Source: Rheum nobile (Eukaryota; Streptophyta; Magnoliopsida; Caryophyllales; Polygonaceae). Taken from it: a stretch of 64,000 nucleotides of DNA. The position numbers were made by a program, and so were the translations under genes. Below, one piece after another: positions 1 to 9,840 of this stretch. The DNA is taken from positions 3,748,001 to 3,812,000 of the forward strand of contig WOAB01000103.1 in assembly GCA_027886185.1 (NCBI GenBank). The letters run 5' to 3'. The notes below the pieces were generated by a model, which worked only from the letters and a program-made list of their open reading frames with translations, did not search any database and was not told the origin of the DNA. Position 1 is the first letter of the stretch. Every line of letters begins with the position of its first letter.

Positions 1-952
1 TTCTATTATTCTCAAGTTCTTATCTTTCCTTTGGTTGTTCTTATCCCGATCATATGTAACTATTAGTTCTACCAGCCCTAATAGTACTTATTACTGAATC
101 AAATCCGAAAACCTTCAAGACTCAACAAAGTAATAGCATTCAAACAAGGATTCAACAAGATACATGCAATAGAAACAACCCGTTACTATAAGCATGCAAT
201 TAACTCTCTCTCACGATGAACACTCGCAACCCGCTTATATAAATCATGTTTGCTACTAGATATGCAACCCGAACCCGGAATTGACAAGTCCTAGCTATAT
301 GGATAATATCAATAAACCTAGGTGATCAGTCTAGATAAATCAATAAGATTCAATAAACATTTAAGCGCAAGAGAATTAATACAATTAGATAGGAAATCGA
401 ACAAGAGTAGAAAACTCACAACCAATCAATTGAAGGCTTCAAACGTCAAGTGCGACAATGGAAATTTAGTTCTCCATAAGGTTTTTAGAGAAAAAACTAT
501 GAAAGATGGAACGAGGTTAACCTAACCAAGTCTAGGTTAAAACCTTTAAAAACTAGGAAAACAAATAGTTTAGAAATAAAGAAAAGGAAAATAAGATAAA
601 ACAAGATCTCGGAATAAAAGATAAGGAAAGAAAGATCTCGGATATAAAATCCGAGAAAAAGCTTCAGCTCGGCACCACCGCGGGTGCGGTCATCCCACCG
701 CGGGTGCGGTGAGTATGGGCGCGGGTGCAGTGAAGACACCAGAAACTCTTCTTCTTCAACTGCTTCTTCTTGCTTCTTTTGTGCAACTCTTCAACTCTTC
801 ACTTCAATGTACTTCAAATCTCTGTAAATCTCATGATTTCTTCACTTCTCGTCTTCTCTTCCGGATTACAGAATTACAATCAAAACATCTCTAAACATCA
901 TCTAAATCATGCTAATAACCACTAGATGCGCTATACAATATATCGCATATCA
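1..952 (-). repeat. 3' LTR of NA1 (partial)
   Basis: Matches 5363-6369 along its whole length with few substitutions and ends in the same CA at the purine tract. The first 276 bp (plus-strand order) lie outside the window. Relative to the other LTR it lacks one 56-bp unit between copies of the GC-rich motif. Two intact motif copies are at 677-690 and 697-710, with a decayed one near 719-731. Confidence 0.9.
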
Positions 953-966
953 AATTCCCCCATACT
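953..966 (-). other. Polypurine tract of NA1
   Basis: Read on the minus strand, GTATGGGGGAATT lies directly against the TG that starts the 3' LTR. This is the position and composition expected of the plus-strand primer. Confidence 0.75.
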
Positions 967-2617
967 TAGACCTTTACTCGTCCCGAGTAAGCTAAAAACT
1001 GAACTCACTCCATCAATCATGCTCCAAGGCCTCAGGAAGTACAAGAAAATATGACACTAGTAGTTATAACACATCAACAATAAGCTCCAAGACAACCAAA
1101 ACAAGTGATGCAAAACTAATCTAATCCTAACTCCCATCTAATCACCTTATTTCTCCATGGTGGCCTACCCGAATCCTCCTTATAACTCCCCTTCTTATGT
1201 CGCCAACGCCAAAATGATGAAACCTAATAATCACTCAATTTTTTTCTTTCACTCATTTTGCCTAGACGCCTTTTCAGGTTTTCACCTAGCCACTCATTTC
1301 ATTTTTCTAGATGGTCTCACATATGCTCACATCACTCCAGTCTATTTTTGCCCCAACCTAGTGCTGGTCAGACTACCTACTTTTTTCCTAAGTCGCCCTT
1401 TTGGGTTTTCGACCTATCCTAGGATTTCTATTTTAGCCTTTTATTCAAATTTTTGGCTTTTTCTTTTATCCTCAACGACATAGCAAGTACATAATTCTCC
1501 CCCCATGCTTAAACATTGCATTGTCCTCAATGGAATGAAAGACAAAAGAATAGAAGCACAGGGAAGATAAAGAAAGTACTCACAAATGTCGCCGAGCTGC
1601 TTGGACACATCCGTTGTTGCTGGCGGTGTAACAATAAATGCTCAGGTCTCTGGTGTTGCGGCGGGTGTCTTCATCAACTCCATAATCTTCATCTACCGTG
1701 CAACCAAAAGGAAACCACTTTGGTGAATAGTGGTTTATCAAAGAATTTGGGGCTGCACGACCTTCAATGAACACAAAAAGAAATTGGGCCCAGATGTGTT
1801 CGTGGTGTGGGCCCTGGTGTTCCTCCTCTTCAACTGTCGACTATAGGGCCATCATCGTTGTCAAAAAAATGTGTGGGGCGAATGTCTCCTCCTTGACAAC
1901 ATGATGCGCACCTTCTCCATGGGGAACCCGGACAGCTGGCTCCGGTAGAACTCTTTTTTTTTTGCGTTTTCGATTTTTTTTTCTTATTTTAAACAACAGA
2001 AATTAAAGGGATGCCCACCGCGGGTGCGGTGCGGCTGGGCTCTCCGCCTTCTTCCCCGCAGAAAAAGTAAAAGACAATTAAATTGAACTAAAACAATACG
2101 AAAATTTAACCTACCTAACTTGGGTTGCCTCCCAAGCAGCGCCTTAGTTAATGTCGTTGGCTCGACATGAGACTCAGACAACCTCAGCCCACAGCATAGG
2201 TTCCTTAGGAACCCTCTCATTCAACACCTCTTTTCTGAACCAATCATGGAAATGTTTGAACCTTGGACCATTCCTCTTCTTAATCGGCTCTTTCACCTTG
2301 ACCTTCTTAGTCGCCTTTCCCCCATCCCCCATACTTAGATCGATCAGGGGGGTGTTTAACCTCTGACTGTTCATTCTGCACAACAAAAGGGAACGACTTC
2401 TTGCCCTGTGGAGTCAGTAAGGTGGGGCAACTGCCCAAAAGAGAAGTAGGGGACTCACCCTTCTCATCCAATAAATCCGTGACTGTCTGCAGATTACAAG
2501 ATATAGTAATACCGATAGGCAAGTCAACTGTGTAATCCTTTATTATAGGTTGCAATTCATCCAAAGGGTTAGGACTCATTACATCAACAAAGTTTAAAGA
2601 GGTGTTAATGACAGGTT
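967..2617 (-). other. Non-coding 3' tail of NA1
   Basis: This stretch between protease and purine tract has no ORF resembling RT, RNase H, integrase or an envelope-like protein. It occupies the place of pol in a full Athila element. Blocks of it recur in NA2 (27871-29209), including CTGCTTGGACAC, a block near GACAACATGATGCGCACC and a small hairpin at 1704-1723. One GC-rich motif copy is at 2017-2030. Short ORFs here are not conserved in frame between NA1 and NA2. Confidence 0.7.
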
Positions 2618-3667
2618 TCATATCATATATGTTATATTCAACTCCATCCCCTCAAATTCCATAGTTAATTTCCCACTTCTGACATCAATTGTGGTATTCG
2701 CAGTTTTCATGAATGGTCTCCCTAACAGCATAGGTGCACCTGTACTACTACCCATATCAAGCACATAAAAATCAGTGGGAAAAATTAGCTTATCTACCAT
2801 AACAAGGACATCTTCAACAACCCCTTTTGGGTAGACATTGGTTCCATCAACTAATTGAATAACTAGCCTAGTGTCCTGTAATGGTGGCAGCCCAAGAGAC
2901 TCATATAATGACAATGGTAAGACATTAATAGCTGTACCAAGATCTAGCATAGCTTTATCAATCTTTGTCTCACCGATGATGCAAGGGATAGAGAACATAC
3001 CTGGATCACTGCACTTCTTGGGCATACGCCTTTGAAACACAGCAGATACTTGCTCGCTCACCTGGACCTGCTTCTTTTGCTTATGCTTCTGTGTCCTCTT
3101 GATTTTGCAAAGTTCCTTCAAGAAACGAGCATATTTGGGAAAACTTGTAACAAGTTTGAGTAAAGGGATGTTTACCTCGCACTTGCTAAAAGTCTCGAAG
3201 AGGTCCTTGTCGTCGATGATCCTTCTCTCCTTAAGCGCCTCTGGGAATTGGGCGGGTGGCTTCTCAGAACCAAGAGGAGGAAAGTATAGACGAACATAGG
3301 CGTCCACGTATGGCTTTTTAGCAATTCCAGAAGTCTCACCGCGGGTGCGGTCAGATTCCACCGCGGGTGCGGTCGTCTCAACTGAGAATTCTCGGACTTT
3401 CTCGATACCGTCACCGCGGGTGCGGTCATCCACCGCGAGGTGCGGTGATGTCAACAGAGACTTATGTTGCTCTTCTGAAGTCCCACCGCGGGTGCGGTTG
3501 TATTGCAGACCCATCTGTTGATTTCGCCGCTGGGTGCGCCAAGGTGGGCGCTGGGTGCGGCAAGTTCTCCAGAGCTTTTGTAGACGCACCGCGGGGTGCG
3601 GCGTCCTGCCGTGGGTGCGGTGGTGTGGGTTCAGAGAGCTCTTTTTCGGCGTCGTCCTCGTCAGCAC
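2618..3667 (-). pseudogene. Athila-type aspartic protease of NA1
   Basis: The C-terminal half is a clear retropepsin-like domain: an active-site stretch AMLDLGTAINVLPLSLYESL (DLG, as in Athila), then the flap region, then APMLLGRPFMKTANTTIDV. It would cleave the element's own polyprotein. The N-terminal third is translated GC-rich motif array, giving low-complexity peptides such as DRTRGG and TAPAV. The frame differs from gag and overlaps it at 3462-3667, so gag-pro is no longer one frame. A conserved linker (PYVDAYVRLYFPPLGSEKPP) begins just after the array. The ORF stops at 2618 with no RT following. Confidence 0.85.
3338..3626 (-). repeat. GC-rich palindromic motif array at the gag/protease junction of NA1
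   Basis: About nine or ten copies of ACCGCGGGTGCGGT (plus strand) or close variants lie in under 300 bp. Clear copies are at 3338-3351, 3360-3373, 3413-3426, 3432-3446 and 3485-3498; variants lie near 3527-3560 and 3586-3621. Spacing is irregular. Copies are 14 or 15 bp long, so gain or loss of a copy changes the reading frame. The same motif is in the NA1 LTRs. Confidence 0.9.
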
Positions 3668-4901
3668 TAGGAACGACGTTCAATTGCTTACCACTTCGAA
3701 GCATCACAACACTAACATTTTCCCGTGGGTTAACTACCGTTTGAGATGGTAGATTTCTCGAAATCTTTGCATCAATCTTTGTGATAGCTTCAGCCATTTG
3801 TCCCATCTGCTTCTCTAGATTCTTGATGCTTGACTCCGTAGTTTGAACATGAGTTGTAAAGTGCTTAGTCAAGGTTTGGAGCATATCTTCAGTTGAAGCA
3901 GAAGTACCGGGTTGTTGACCGTGTGACCTTTGTAGAAGTTGAGGTTGTTGTTGGTTCGGTTGATCCCTCCATCTGAAATTTGGGTGGTCTCTCCATCTCG
4001 GATTATAAGTGATGGAGTAGGGATCGTTCCGAGGTCTTGGAGGTCCATAACCTCCTACAGTGTTCACCTCAGCATTCAGATCATCTTGCGATTGAGGACA
4101 TGCATCGGTGGAGTGGAATTGATCAGCACAAATCCCACATGCTTTGAGTTGTTGAGGAGTTCCTTTCAGTGTTAGTCTCCTCACCATGTCCTTCAATTCA
4201 GCAATATCGCTTACTAGCTCAGAGCGTCCTGAGTCCACAACATTGACTCCTCTTTTGGTAGAAGTTTTACCGAAGTGTCTCGTCCCTTCGACCATCTCTT
4301 GAATTTTTTCCATGGCTTCCCCTGGAGTTGTGTTAAGAATGTTTCCACCACATGCAGCGTCAACAATCCTTCTTTCATTGTCCAGTAGACCATTGTACAG
4401 ATGAAGCACTAGATCTTGATTCGTGTAACCATGGAATGGACATCTTGAGAAAAGTCTCTTGAACCGCTCGTAGTACTCATATAAGGTCTCGTCAGCCTCT
4501 TGCTCGATGTTGCTGATAGCCTTTTTCAAGTTATTCGCCTTCTTGGCAGGAAAATACTTTTTGAGAAAAGCCTTATGCAGTTTGTTCCAAGTATCTATGC
4601 TTCTAGTGGGTAGATGGTAGTACCAATCATCGGTTGCATCCTTGAGGGTGAACCCAAAAGCCCTCATCTTGATTTGTTCCTCAGTGACGTTAGCCGGTTT
4701 CATACTCAAGCAGACAATGTGGAATTTACCCATATGCTTGATTGGGTCATCTCCGCTCTGTCCATGGAATGTTGGGAGCAAATGAATCAGCCCCGGCTTC
4801 AACTCAAAGTTGACGCCTTCTCCTATGGCCGGAATAGCCACAGCTAAAGGTTGTTGCATCAGATTAGGTGCAGTCAATTGCCAAAGCGTTTGGTCACCCA
4901 T
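3462..4901 (-). CDS. Athila-like gag of NA1
   Basis: About 479 codons. The start at 4901 (MGDQTLWQL) is the first ATG after the PBS; the frame is open further upstream but runs through the PBS and LTR, so an earlier start is unlikely. The retrotransposon gag domain is clear: LLPTFHGQSGDDPIKHMGKF, then FGFTLKDATDDWYYHLP and YEYYERFKRLFSRCPFHGY. A short CGICADQFHSTDACP stretch follows. The C-terminus is coiled-coil-like (TTESSIKNLEKQMGQMAEAI), then SGKQLNVV, and ends inside the GC-rich array. The capsid part is uninterrupted, so this copy may still make gag protein. Confidence 0.88.
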   Translation of the reverse strand: MGDQTLWQLTAPNLMQQPLAVAIPAIGEGVNFELKPGLIHLLPTFHGQSGDDPIKHMGKFHIVCLSMKPANVTEEQIKMRAFGFTLKDATDDWYYHLPTRSIDTWNKLHKAFLKKYFPAKKANNLKKAISNIEQEADETLYEYYERFKRLFSRCPFHGYTNQDLVLHLYNGLLDNERRIVDAACGGNILNTTPGEAMEKIQEMVEGTRHFGKTSTKRGVNVVDSGRSELVSDIAELKDMVRRLTLKGTPQQLKACGICADQFHSTDACPQSQDDLNAEVNTVGGYGPPRPRNDPYSITYNPRWRDHPNFRWRDQPNQQQPQLLQRSHGQQPGTSASTEDMLQTLTKHFTTHVQTTESSIKNLEKQMGQMAEAITKIDAKISRNLPSQTVVNPRENVSVVMLRSGKQLNVVPSADEDDAEKELSEPTPPHPRQDAAPRGASTKALENLPHPAPTLAHPAAKSTDGSAIQPHPRWDFRRAT

Positions 4902-5064
4902 TGTAACTTGTGGTGTAAAGTGTTCTCTGTGATTCCTGTGGAATGTTCTGTCGATTTCCGAATCACAATCAACAAGAGGTGTGTCAGTAGCACGAGTGTG
5001 GACTATAAGATAGGTCCACACCAAAGTTGGTAACAAACAAAACCACAAAAACAGAAATTTTGAT

Positions 5065-5082
5065 TCCCCGACAACGGCGCCA
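5065..5082 (-). other. tRNA-Asp primer-binding site of NA1
   Basis: The plus strand reads TCCCCGACAACGGCGCCA, which matches the 3' end of plant tRNA-Asp with one mismatch. It lies 4 bp from the LTR end. Athila-branch elements characteristically use this primer. Confidence 0.9.
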
Positions 5083-5086
5083 AATT

Positions 5087-6369
5087 TGACAGGCCTAAAG
5101 TCGTCGTGCCTAATCAAAGAAATCATAATGTACCTACTAAACAGAGTATAGCAAGCAAGTCAAGGTCGAACCCAAGGGAATCAGTTTATCAGTTCCTGTA
5201 ATTCGCAAGTCACCAACTAGGAACTAGGGGGAGGGGGGGTTATAGTATTTCGAACCAAGTAAATAAAGCAAGAAAAGCAAAGCAAAGGATGTGAATATGA
5301 TATGAGGAAGGTGCCACACCTGACAAAGATCCACACAACAAGAGATATGGTTGATCACTGAATTCTATTATTCTCAAGTTCTTATCTTTCCTTTGGTTGT
5401 TCTTATCCCGATCATATGTAACTATTAGTTATACCAACCCTAATAGTACTTATTACTTAATCAAATCCGAAAACCTTCAAGACTCAACAAAGCAATAGCA
5501 TTCAAACAAGGATTCAACATAATACATGCAATAGAAACAACCCGTTACTATAAGCATGCAATTAACTCTCTCTTACGATGAACACTCGCAACCCGCTTAT
5601 ATAAATCGTGTTTGTTACTAGATATGCAACCCGAACCCAGAATTGACAAGTCCTAGCTATATGAATAATATCAATAAACCTAGGTGATCAGTCTAGATAA
5701 ATCAATAAGATTCAATAAACATTTAAGCGCAAGAGAATTAATACAACTAGATAGGAAATCGAACAAGAGTAGAAAACTCACAACCAATCAATTGAAGGCT
5801 TCAAACGTCAAGTGCAACAATGGAAGTTTAGTTCTCCATAAGGTTTTTAGAGGAAAAACTATGAAAGATGGAACGAGGTTAACCTAACCAAGTCTAGGTT
5901 AAAACCTTTAAAAACTAGGAAAACAAATAGTTTAGAAATAAAGAAAAGGAAAATAAGATAAAACAAGATCTCGGAATAAAAGATAAGGAAAGAAAGATGT
6001 CGGATATAAATCCAAGAAAAAGCTCCAGCTCGGCACCACCGCGGGTGCGGTCATCCCACCGCGGGTGCGGTGGGTCTTCGGTCGGCTCCAGTTGTCTTCG
6101 CTTCAGCAAGTCCACCGCGGGTGCGGTGAGTATGGGCACGGGTGCGGTGAAGACACCAGAAACTCTTCTTCTTCAGCTGCTTCTTCTTGCTTCTTTTGTG
6201 CAGCTCTTCAACTTTTCACTTCAATGTACTTCAAATCTCTGTAAATCTCATGATTTCTTCACTTCTCGTCTTCTCCTCCGGATTACAGAATTACAATCAA
6301 AACATCTCTAAACATCATCTAAATCATGCTAATAACCACTAGATGCGCTATGCAATATATCGCATATCA
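5087..6369 (-). repeat. 5' LTR of NA1
   Basis: 1283 bp, TG...CA, bounded by the PBS on one side and non-element sequence on the other. It carries three intact GC-rich motif copies (6038-6051, 6058-6071, 6114-6127) and one decayed copy just after. Confidence 0.92.
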
Positions 6370-6597
6370 ATAACTATCATAGAAACCCTAAGATTAGGTT
6401 GAATTTAGCAAGTCGCGAGAGTGAATGTTAATTCAGTTTGACCTTAGATTCTAAGTGCCCAGAGGATATAGATCTTGATTAGCAAGTCGCGAGAGAGGAT
6501 GCTAATGGAATCTAGGCACATTTACTATCATTCGAGAGGAATTAGTAGTTACCTAAGATAGTTACCTTCAACAAAGACAGACTAAGTTCATACATTA
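6370..6597. other. Unassigned spacer with a duplicated 27-bp block
   Basis: 228 bp between NA1 and the Tekay fragment, with no recognisable gene. A 27-bp block centred on TAGCAAGTCGCGAGAG occurs at 6406-6432 and again at 6480-6506, 74 bp apart. It may be a remnant of another LTR. Confidence 0.5.
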
Positions 6598-6610
6598 ATG
6601 CAGTCCTCGG

Positions 6611-7504
6611 TATGGCCACTACGAGTTTGTAGTCATGCCATTTGAACTTACCAATGCTCCAGCAGTTTTCATGGATCTAGTACATCGATGTTTTCACCAG
6701 TACTTGGATAAGTTCATGGTGGTCTTCATCGATGGTATTTTGATCTATTCCATGAGTGAGGAAGCTCATGAGGAACATCTTTGGATTATTCTGTCAGTCC
6801 TTAGACAAAATCAGCTTTATGCAAAGTTGTCTAAGTATGACTTTTGGATCAAGGAAATGGCTTTCTTAGGCCATGTGATCAATGAGAATGGGGTGATGGT
6901 TGATCCCCAGAAGATTGAAGAAGTATCCAATTGGAAGCGGCCTCAGAATGTGAAAGAGGTGCGCAATTTTCTTGGACTTGCTGGATATTATAGACGGTTC
7001 GTGGAGGGATTTTCTAAAATCGCTCTATCTATGATCGGTTTGCTCCGCAAAGTCCATAAGAAGTTTGTCTGGGATGAAAAGTGCGAGGCCAGTTTTCAGA
7101 AATTGAAGCAATGTCTGACCTCCATACCAGTGCTAACGCTACCAGACGGAACTGATGATTATACGGTCTATAGTGATACTTCTAAGAATGGTTTAGGATG
7201 CGTGTTGATGCAGAAAGGCAAGGTGATTGCTTATGCATCAAGGCAACTAAAAACCTATGAAGAAAACTATCTGACGCATGATCTGGAGTTAGCGGCGGTA
7301 GTGTTTGCCCTGAAGATTTGGAGACATTATCTCTATGGCGTGAGATGCCAAGTCTTCACCGACCACAAGAGTCTCAAGTACGTATTCACTCAGAAGGAGT
7401 TGAAAATGAGACAACGTCGTTGGTCAGAGCTACTCAAGGACTATGATCTCGAATTACTGTATCATCCGGGTAAGGCCAATATAGTAGCCAATGCATCGAA
7501 CTGA
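6611..7504 (+). pseudogene. RT-RNase H fragment, Tekay family 1
   Basis: The frame enters at YGHYEFVVMPFELTNAPAVF, a core RT block, so the RT fingers are missing. The catalytic box reads VVFIDGILIYS, with Gly where the second Asp of the FIDD/YxDD box belongs; this RT should be inactive. The connection follows (FLGHVINENGVMVDPQKIE, then FLGLAGYYRRFVEGFSKI). RNase H follows with YTVYSDTSKNGLGCVLMQ, YLTHDLELAAVVFALKIW and VFTDHKSLKYVFTQ, ending at LLYHPGKANIVANASN, where the frame stops a few residues early. Confidence 0.87.
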
Positions 7505-8281
7505 AAGATACTGCACGAGACTATAATGGCTCTACTTACTGCTTAGACTAAGCTGAACCAAGGGTTGTGCGAGATTGAAGTCTTGTACGATCAACGTCAA
7601 GGATACCTGAGTATGCTTGAAATTCAAGCTACACTTCTTGATCTGATCAGGGAGAAACAAGTTGATGATGTGATCTTGGTGAAGCTAAGCAGTGAAGTGA
7701 TGGACGGGAAAACTCCCGGTTTTCGTGATTCAGGAAGATGGATCACTTTGGGTTCAGGACCGAAGCAAGTCGAAAGGACTGCCTCAGACATTGCATTAAT
7801 AAGACAAAGGATGTTGACAACTCAAAGTCGACAAAAATCTTACGCAGATCCGAAGCGTAGGAATGTCGGGTTAAGGTTGGTGACAAAGTGTTGTCAGGGT
7901 GTGTTCAGATTTGGTAAGCGTGGGAAGCTTAACCCTCGCTACGTGGGACCATTTGAAATTATCAATAGAGTGCAATCTCTAACGTACCATTTGGCATTGC
8001 CGCCATCGGCACATTCAGTGCATAATGTGTTCCACGTATCCTTGTTGAGGAAGTACGTACCAAATGAGTCTCATGTGCTGAGCTATGAAGACATCGAGAT
8101 TCAAGCAAATGATACTTATGAAGAGATACCTGTGCGTATTCTCGAGCGCCGTGAGAAGCACTTGCGCAACAAGATCGTACCGTTGGTACGAATTTTGTGG
8201 TCCAAGTCAGGAATCGAAGAAGTTACCTGGGAGACTGAAGAGGATATGCGTAGACGCTTTCCCGAGATGTTTACGACCTAA
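7505..8281 (+). pseudogene. Integrase remnant with chromodomain, Tekay family 1
   Basis: The start matches the region before the integrase zinc finger (CEIEVLYDQRQGYLSMLE). Near 7735-7770 it jumps, out of frame, to the region after the integrase core (VERTASDIALIRQRM), so the zinc finger and DDE core are gone. The rest is the integrase C-terminal domain (GKLNPRYVGPFEIINRV; VFHVSLLRKYVP) and a chromodomain-like end (PVRILERREKHLRNKIVP; EVTWETEEDMRRRFPEMF). In Tekay elements this end directs integration into heterochromatin. Confidence 0.85.
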
Positions 8282-8300
8282 GTTTCGGGGTCGAAACTTC

Positions 8301-8314
8301 TTTTAAGGGGGAGG
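8301..8314 (+). other. Polypurine tract, Tekay family 1
   Basis: TTTTAAGGGGGAGG lies 3 bp before the LTR TG. The same tract occurs in the two other Tekay copies here. Confidence 0.85.
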
Positions 8315-8577
8315 TAATGTAATATCCCACATTTTGTACGGGTAAATTTTGAATTTTCTTAAGCCCATATTGCGAGTCAGGTTTATTTCAGGGAAAGATG
8401 AACATTCTGTGTAATATTTAATCTCTGTAATATTTTTCTGAGCAATATAAAATACAGTTAAGGTATTTTCGGGCTAAAGGATCGTTCGCGTACAAATATA
8501 TTTAACCCGGGGTTAAAAATACGTTACCACTTAAGGTAAAAAATGACAAAGGACGGAGGGGAACGAATCTGGCCTTG

Positions 8578-9100
8578 ACCGCACCCCGCGGTGAAGGGTG
8601 TGCCGCACCCCGCGGTGGCCTGCGTCACTCGACAGTTGCAGTGCAACTTGGCGAGGCTAGTTGTAGTTGTGGTGTGTCATCCAGCCTACTCCCTCTAGCT
8701 TGTACACATCCTAGTATACGTGTCTTGCTGATGGAAGGCTTGGGAGAGCTTTAAATAGAGGAGGAGAGGCGGAGGAGGAGCCAGAAGACAGCTCCCTCAC
8801 CATCTTCTTCCTCCCAAAAACCTCCATTTCTTGCTGAAGTTTGAGCTTTGTTTTGTGTGTGATTCGAACACCTTTTCGATCAGTAGAAGGGTGGTTCTTA
8901 GAGGTGGTATAAGGCTTAAGAAGGTGGGAAGACAAACCAAGAACAAATCGAAGTCGAATCGATCGATTTGGGTAAGTAATTCTTCCCGAAAACTTGCTGA
9001 ACTTTGCTTCTGTCATAGCGCCGCACCCCGCGGTCAGACGCTACCGCACCCAGCGGCCAAGCACCGCACCCCGCGGTGACTGACCACCGCACCCCGCGGC
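8578..9100 (+). repeat. GC-rich palindromic motif array in the Tekay family-1 LTR
   Basis: Six copies of ACCGCACCCCGCGGT or one-base variants: 8578-8592, 8602-8616, 9020-9034, 9043-9057 (centre ACCCA), 9063-9077 and 9086-9100. Read on each element's sense strand this is the NA1/NA2 motif (ACCGCACCCGCGGT), in some copies with one extra C. Confidence 0.92.
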
Positions 9101-9750
9101 AAGCATGGGTTCGTGGTGTGTGTGTCTTGGGTGTTGGTTCTTGGGCGAAGCTTGGACCCTTCGATTATTATTCTTTTAGATTCATATATGTAGATATTGA
9201 ATCTAACTTAGGGTCTCGTTATGGGTCGTTCCTTAGGGATTTGTTATCCAGGATCTGTCCCAGTTTCGGACCCAGGAAACCGTCGTCTCTAAAGCTTGTT
9301 CAAGCTTTCGTCTGATCTAAGGCAAGTGGCGGTTCGCTCTTGCTCATCATTCCATATTTTCATTAATTATCAATGGTTTGATTGTTAATTAATTTGGAAT
9401 GATTTACTGTTTTGTTGGGAACAGTTTTGATAAATGATATGGATTAAAATATGATATTATAATAGGTTGTATATCTGTTAGAACAACGCTATTATAGATA
9501 TATATTTATGATATTAGCCTGGAGGGCTTTGATATGATTATTACTGTGTTGAACTGTTTAGTTAGCACGAGTATTCGTAGGAGGGATGGACTATTCGAGG
9601 TCCAGTCGTTTCTTAATAATGATTAATGGTGCAAAGGGTGATAAACCCAAAAACCATTTGGTGGGTCATGACCGATCTCTATACTCGGGTATAGAGATGG
9701 TGACACTTAACTGATGCTACAAATCTTGGGATTGTCCCATTCAGGAGTTT

Positions 9751-9840
9751 GTCCCTCATGGCGAAACATATGTCCTATATGTCCCTCATGGTGAAACATA
9801 TATTCAATATATGTCCCTCATGGCGATACATATATTTAAA
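9751..9840 (+). repeat. Tandem repeat in the Tekay family-1 LTR
   Basis: Three units of about 31 bp start GTCCCTCATGGCGAAACATA at 9751, 9781 and 9813. They sit just before the conserved block AAGCCTATAACGTGATGC. Confidence 0.85.

Larger units (their letters stand above)
1..6369 (-). mobile_element. Athila-like non-autonomous LTR element NA1 (gag + protease only)
   Basis: A minus-strand LTR element, cut by the left window edge. In element order: 5' LTR (5087-6369), tRNA-Asp PBS (5065-5082), gag (3462-4901), aspartic protease (2618 to about 3330), a 1.6 kb non-coding tail, purine tract (953-966) and 3' LTR (1-952). I see no RT, RNase H or integrase; the internal region is only about 4.1 kb. 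The gag and protease (DLG active site, LLGRPF motif) and the PBS are of the Athila branch of Gypsy. This is the layout of TR-GAG elements, which keep gag but need enzymes supplied in trans. The target duplication cannot be tested because one end is outside the window. Confidence 0.88.

Noticed and set aside
3338..3626. CRISPR-like array of short palindromic repeats
   Set aside because: Eukaryotic retrotransposon context, repeats of 14-15 bp with spacers of unequal size (some under 10 bp), inside a gag-protease frame, no cas genes.
3367..3744. Plus-strand ORFs rich in Arg, Gly and Cys across the motif array
   Set aside because: They are translations of the opposite strand of gag/protease and of the GC-rich motif; no independent support.
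5065..5082. tRNA-Asp gene fragment
   Set aside because: Only the last 18 nt including the non-genomic CCA are matched, next to an LTR: a primer-binding site, not a tRNA gene. The same holds for 30775-30792.
6370..6597. Ribosomal DNA or satellite fragment, because of TAGCAAGTCGCGAGAG
   Set aside because: I could not match it to any rRNA segment, and two copies are too few for a satellite.
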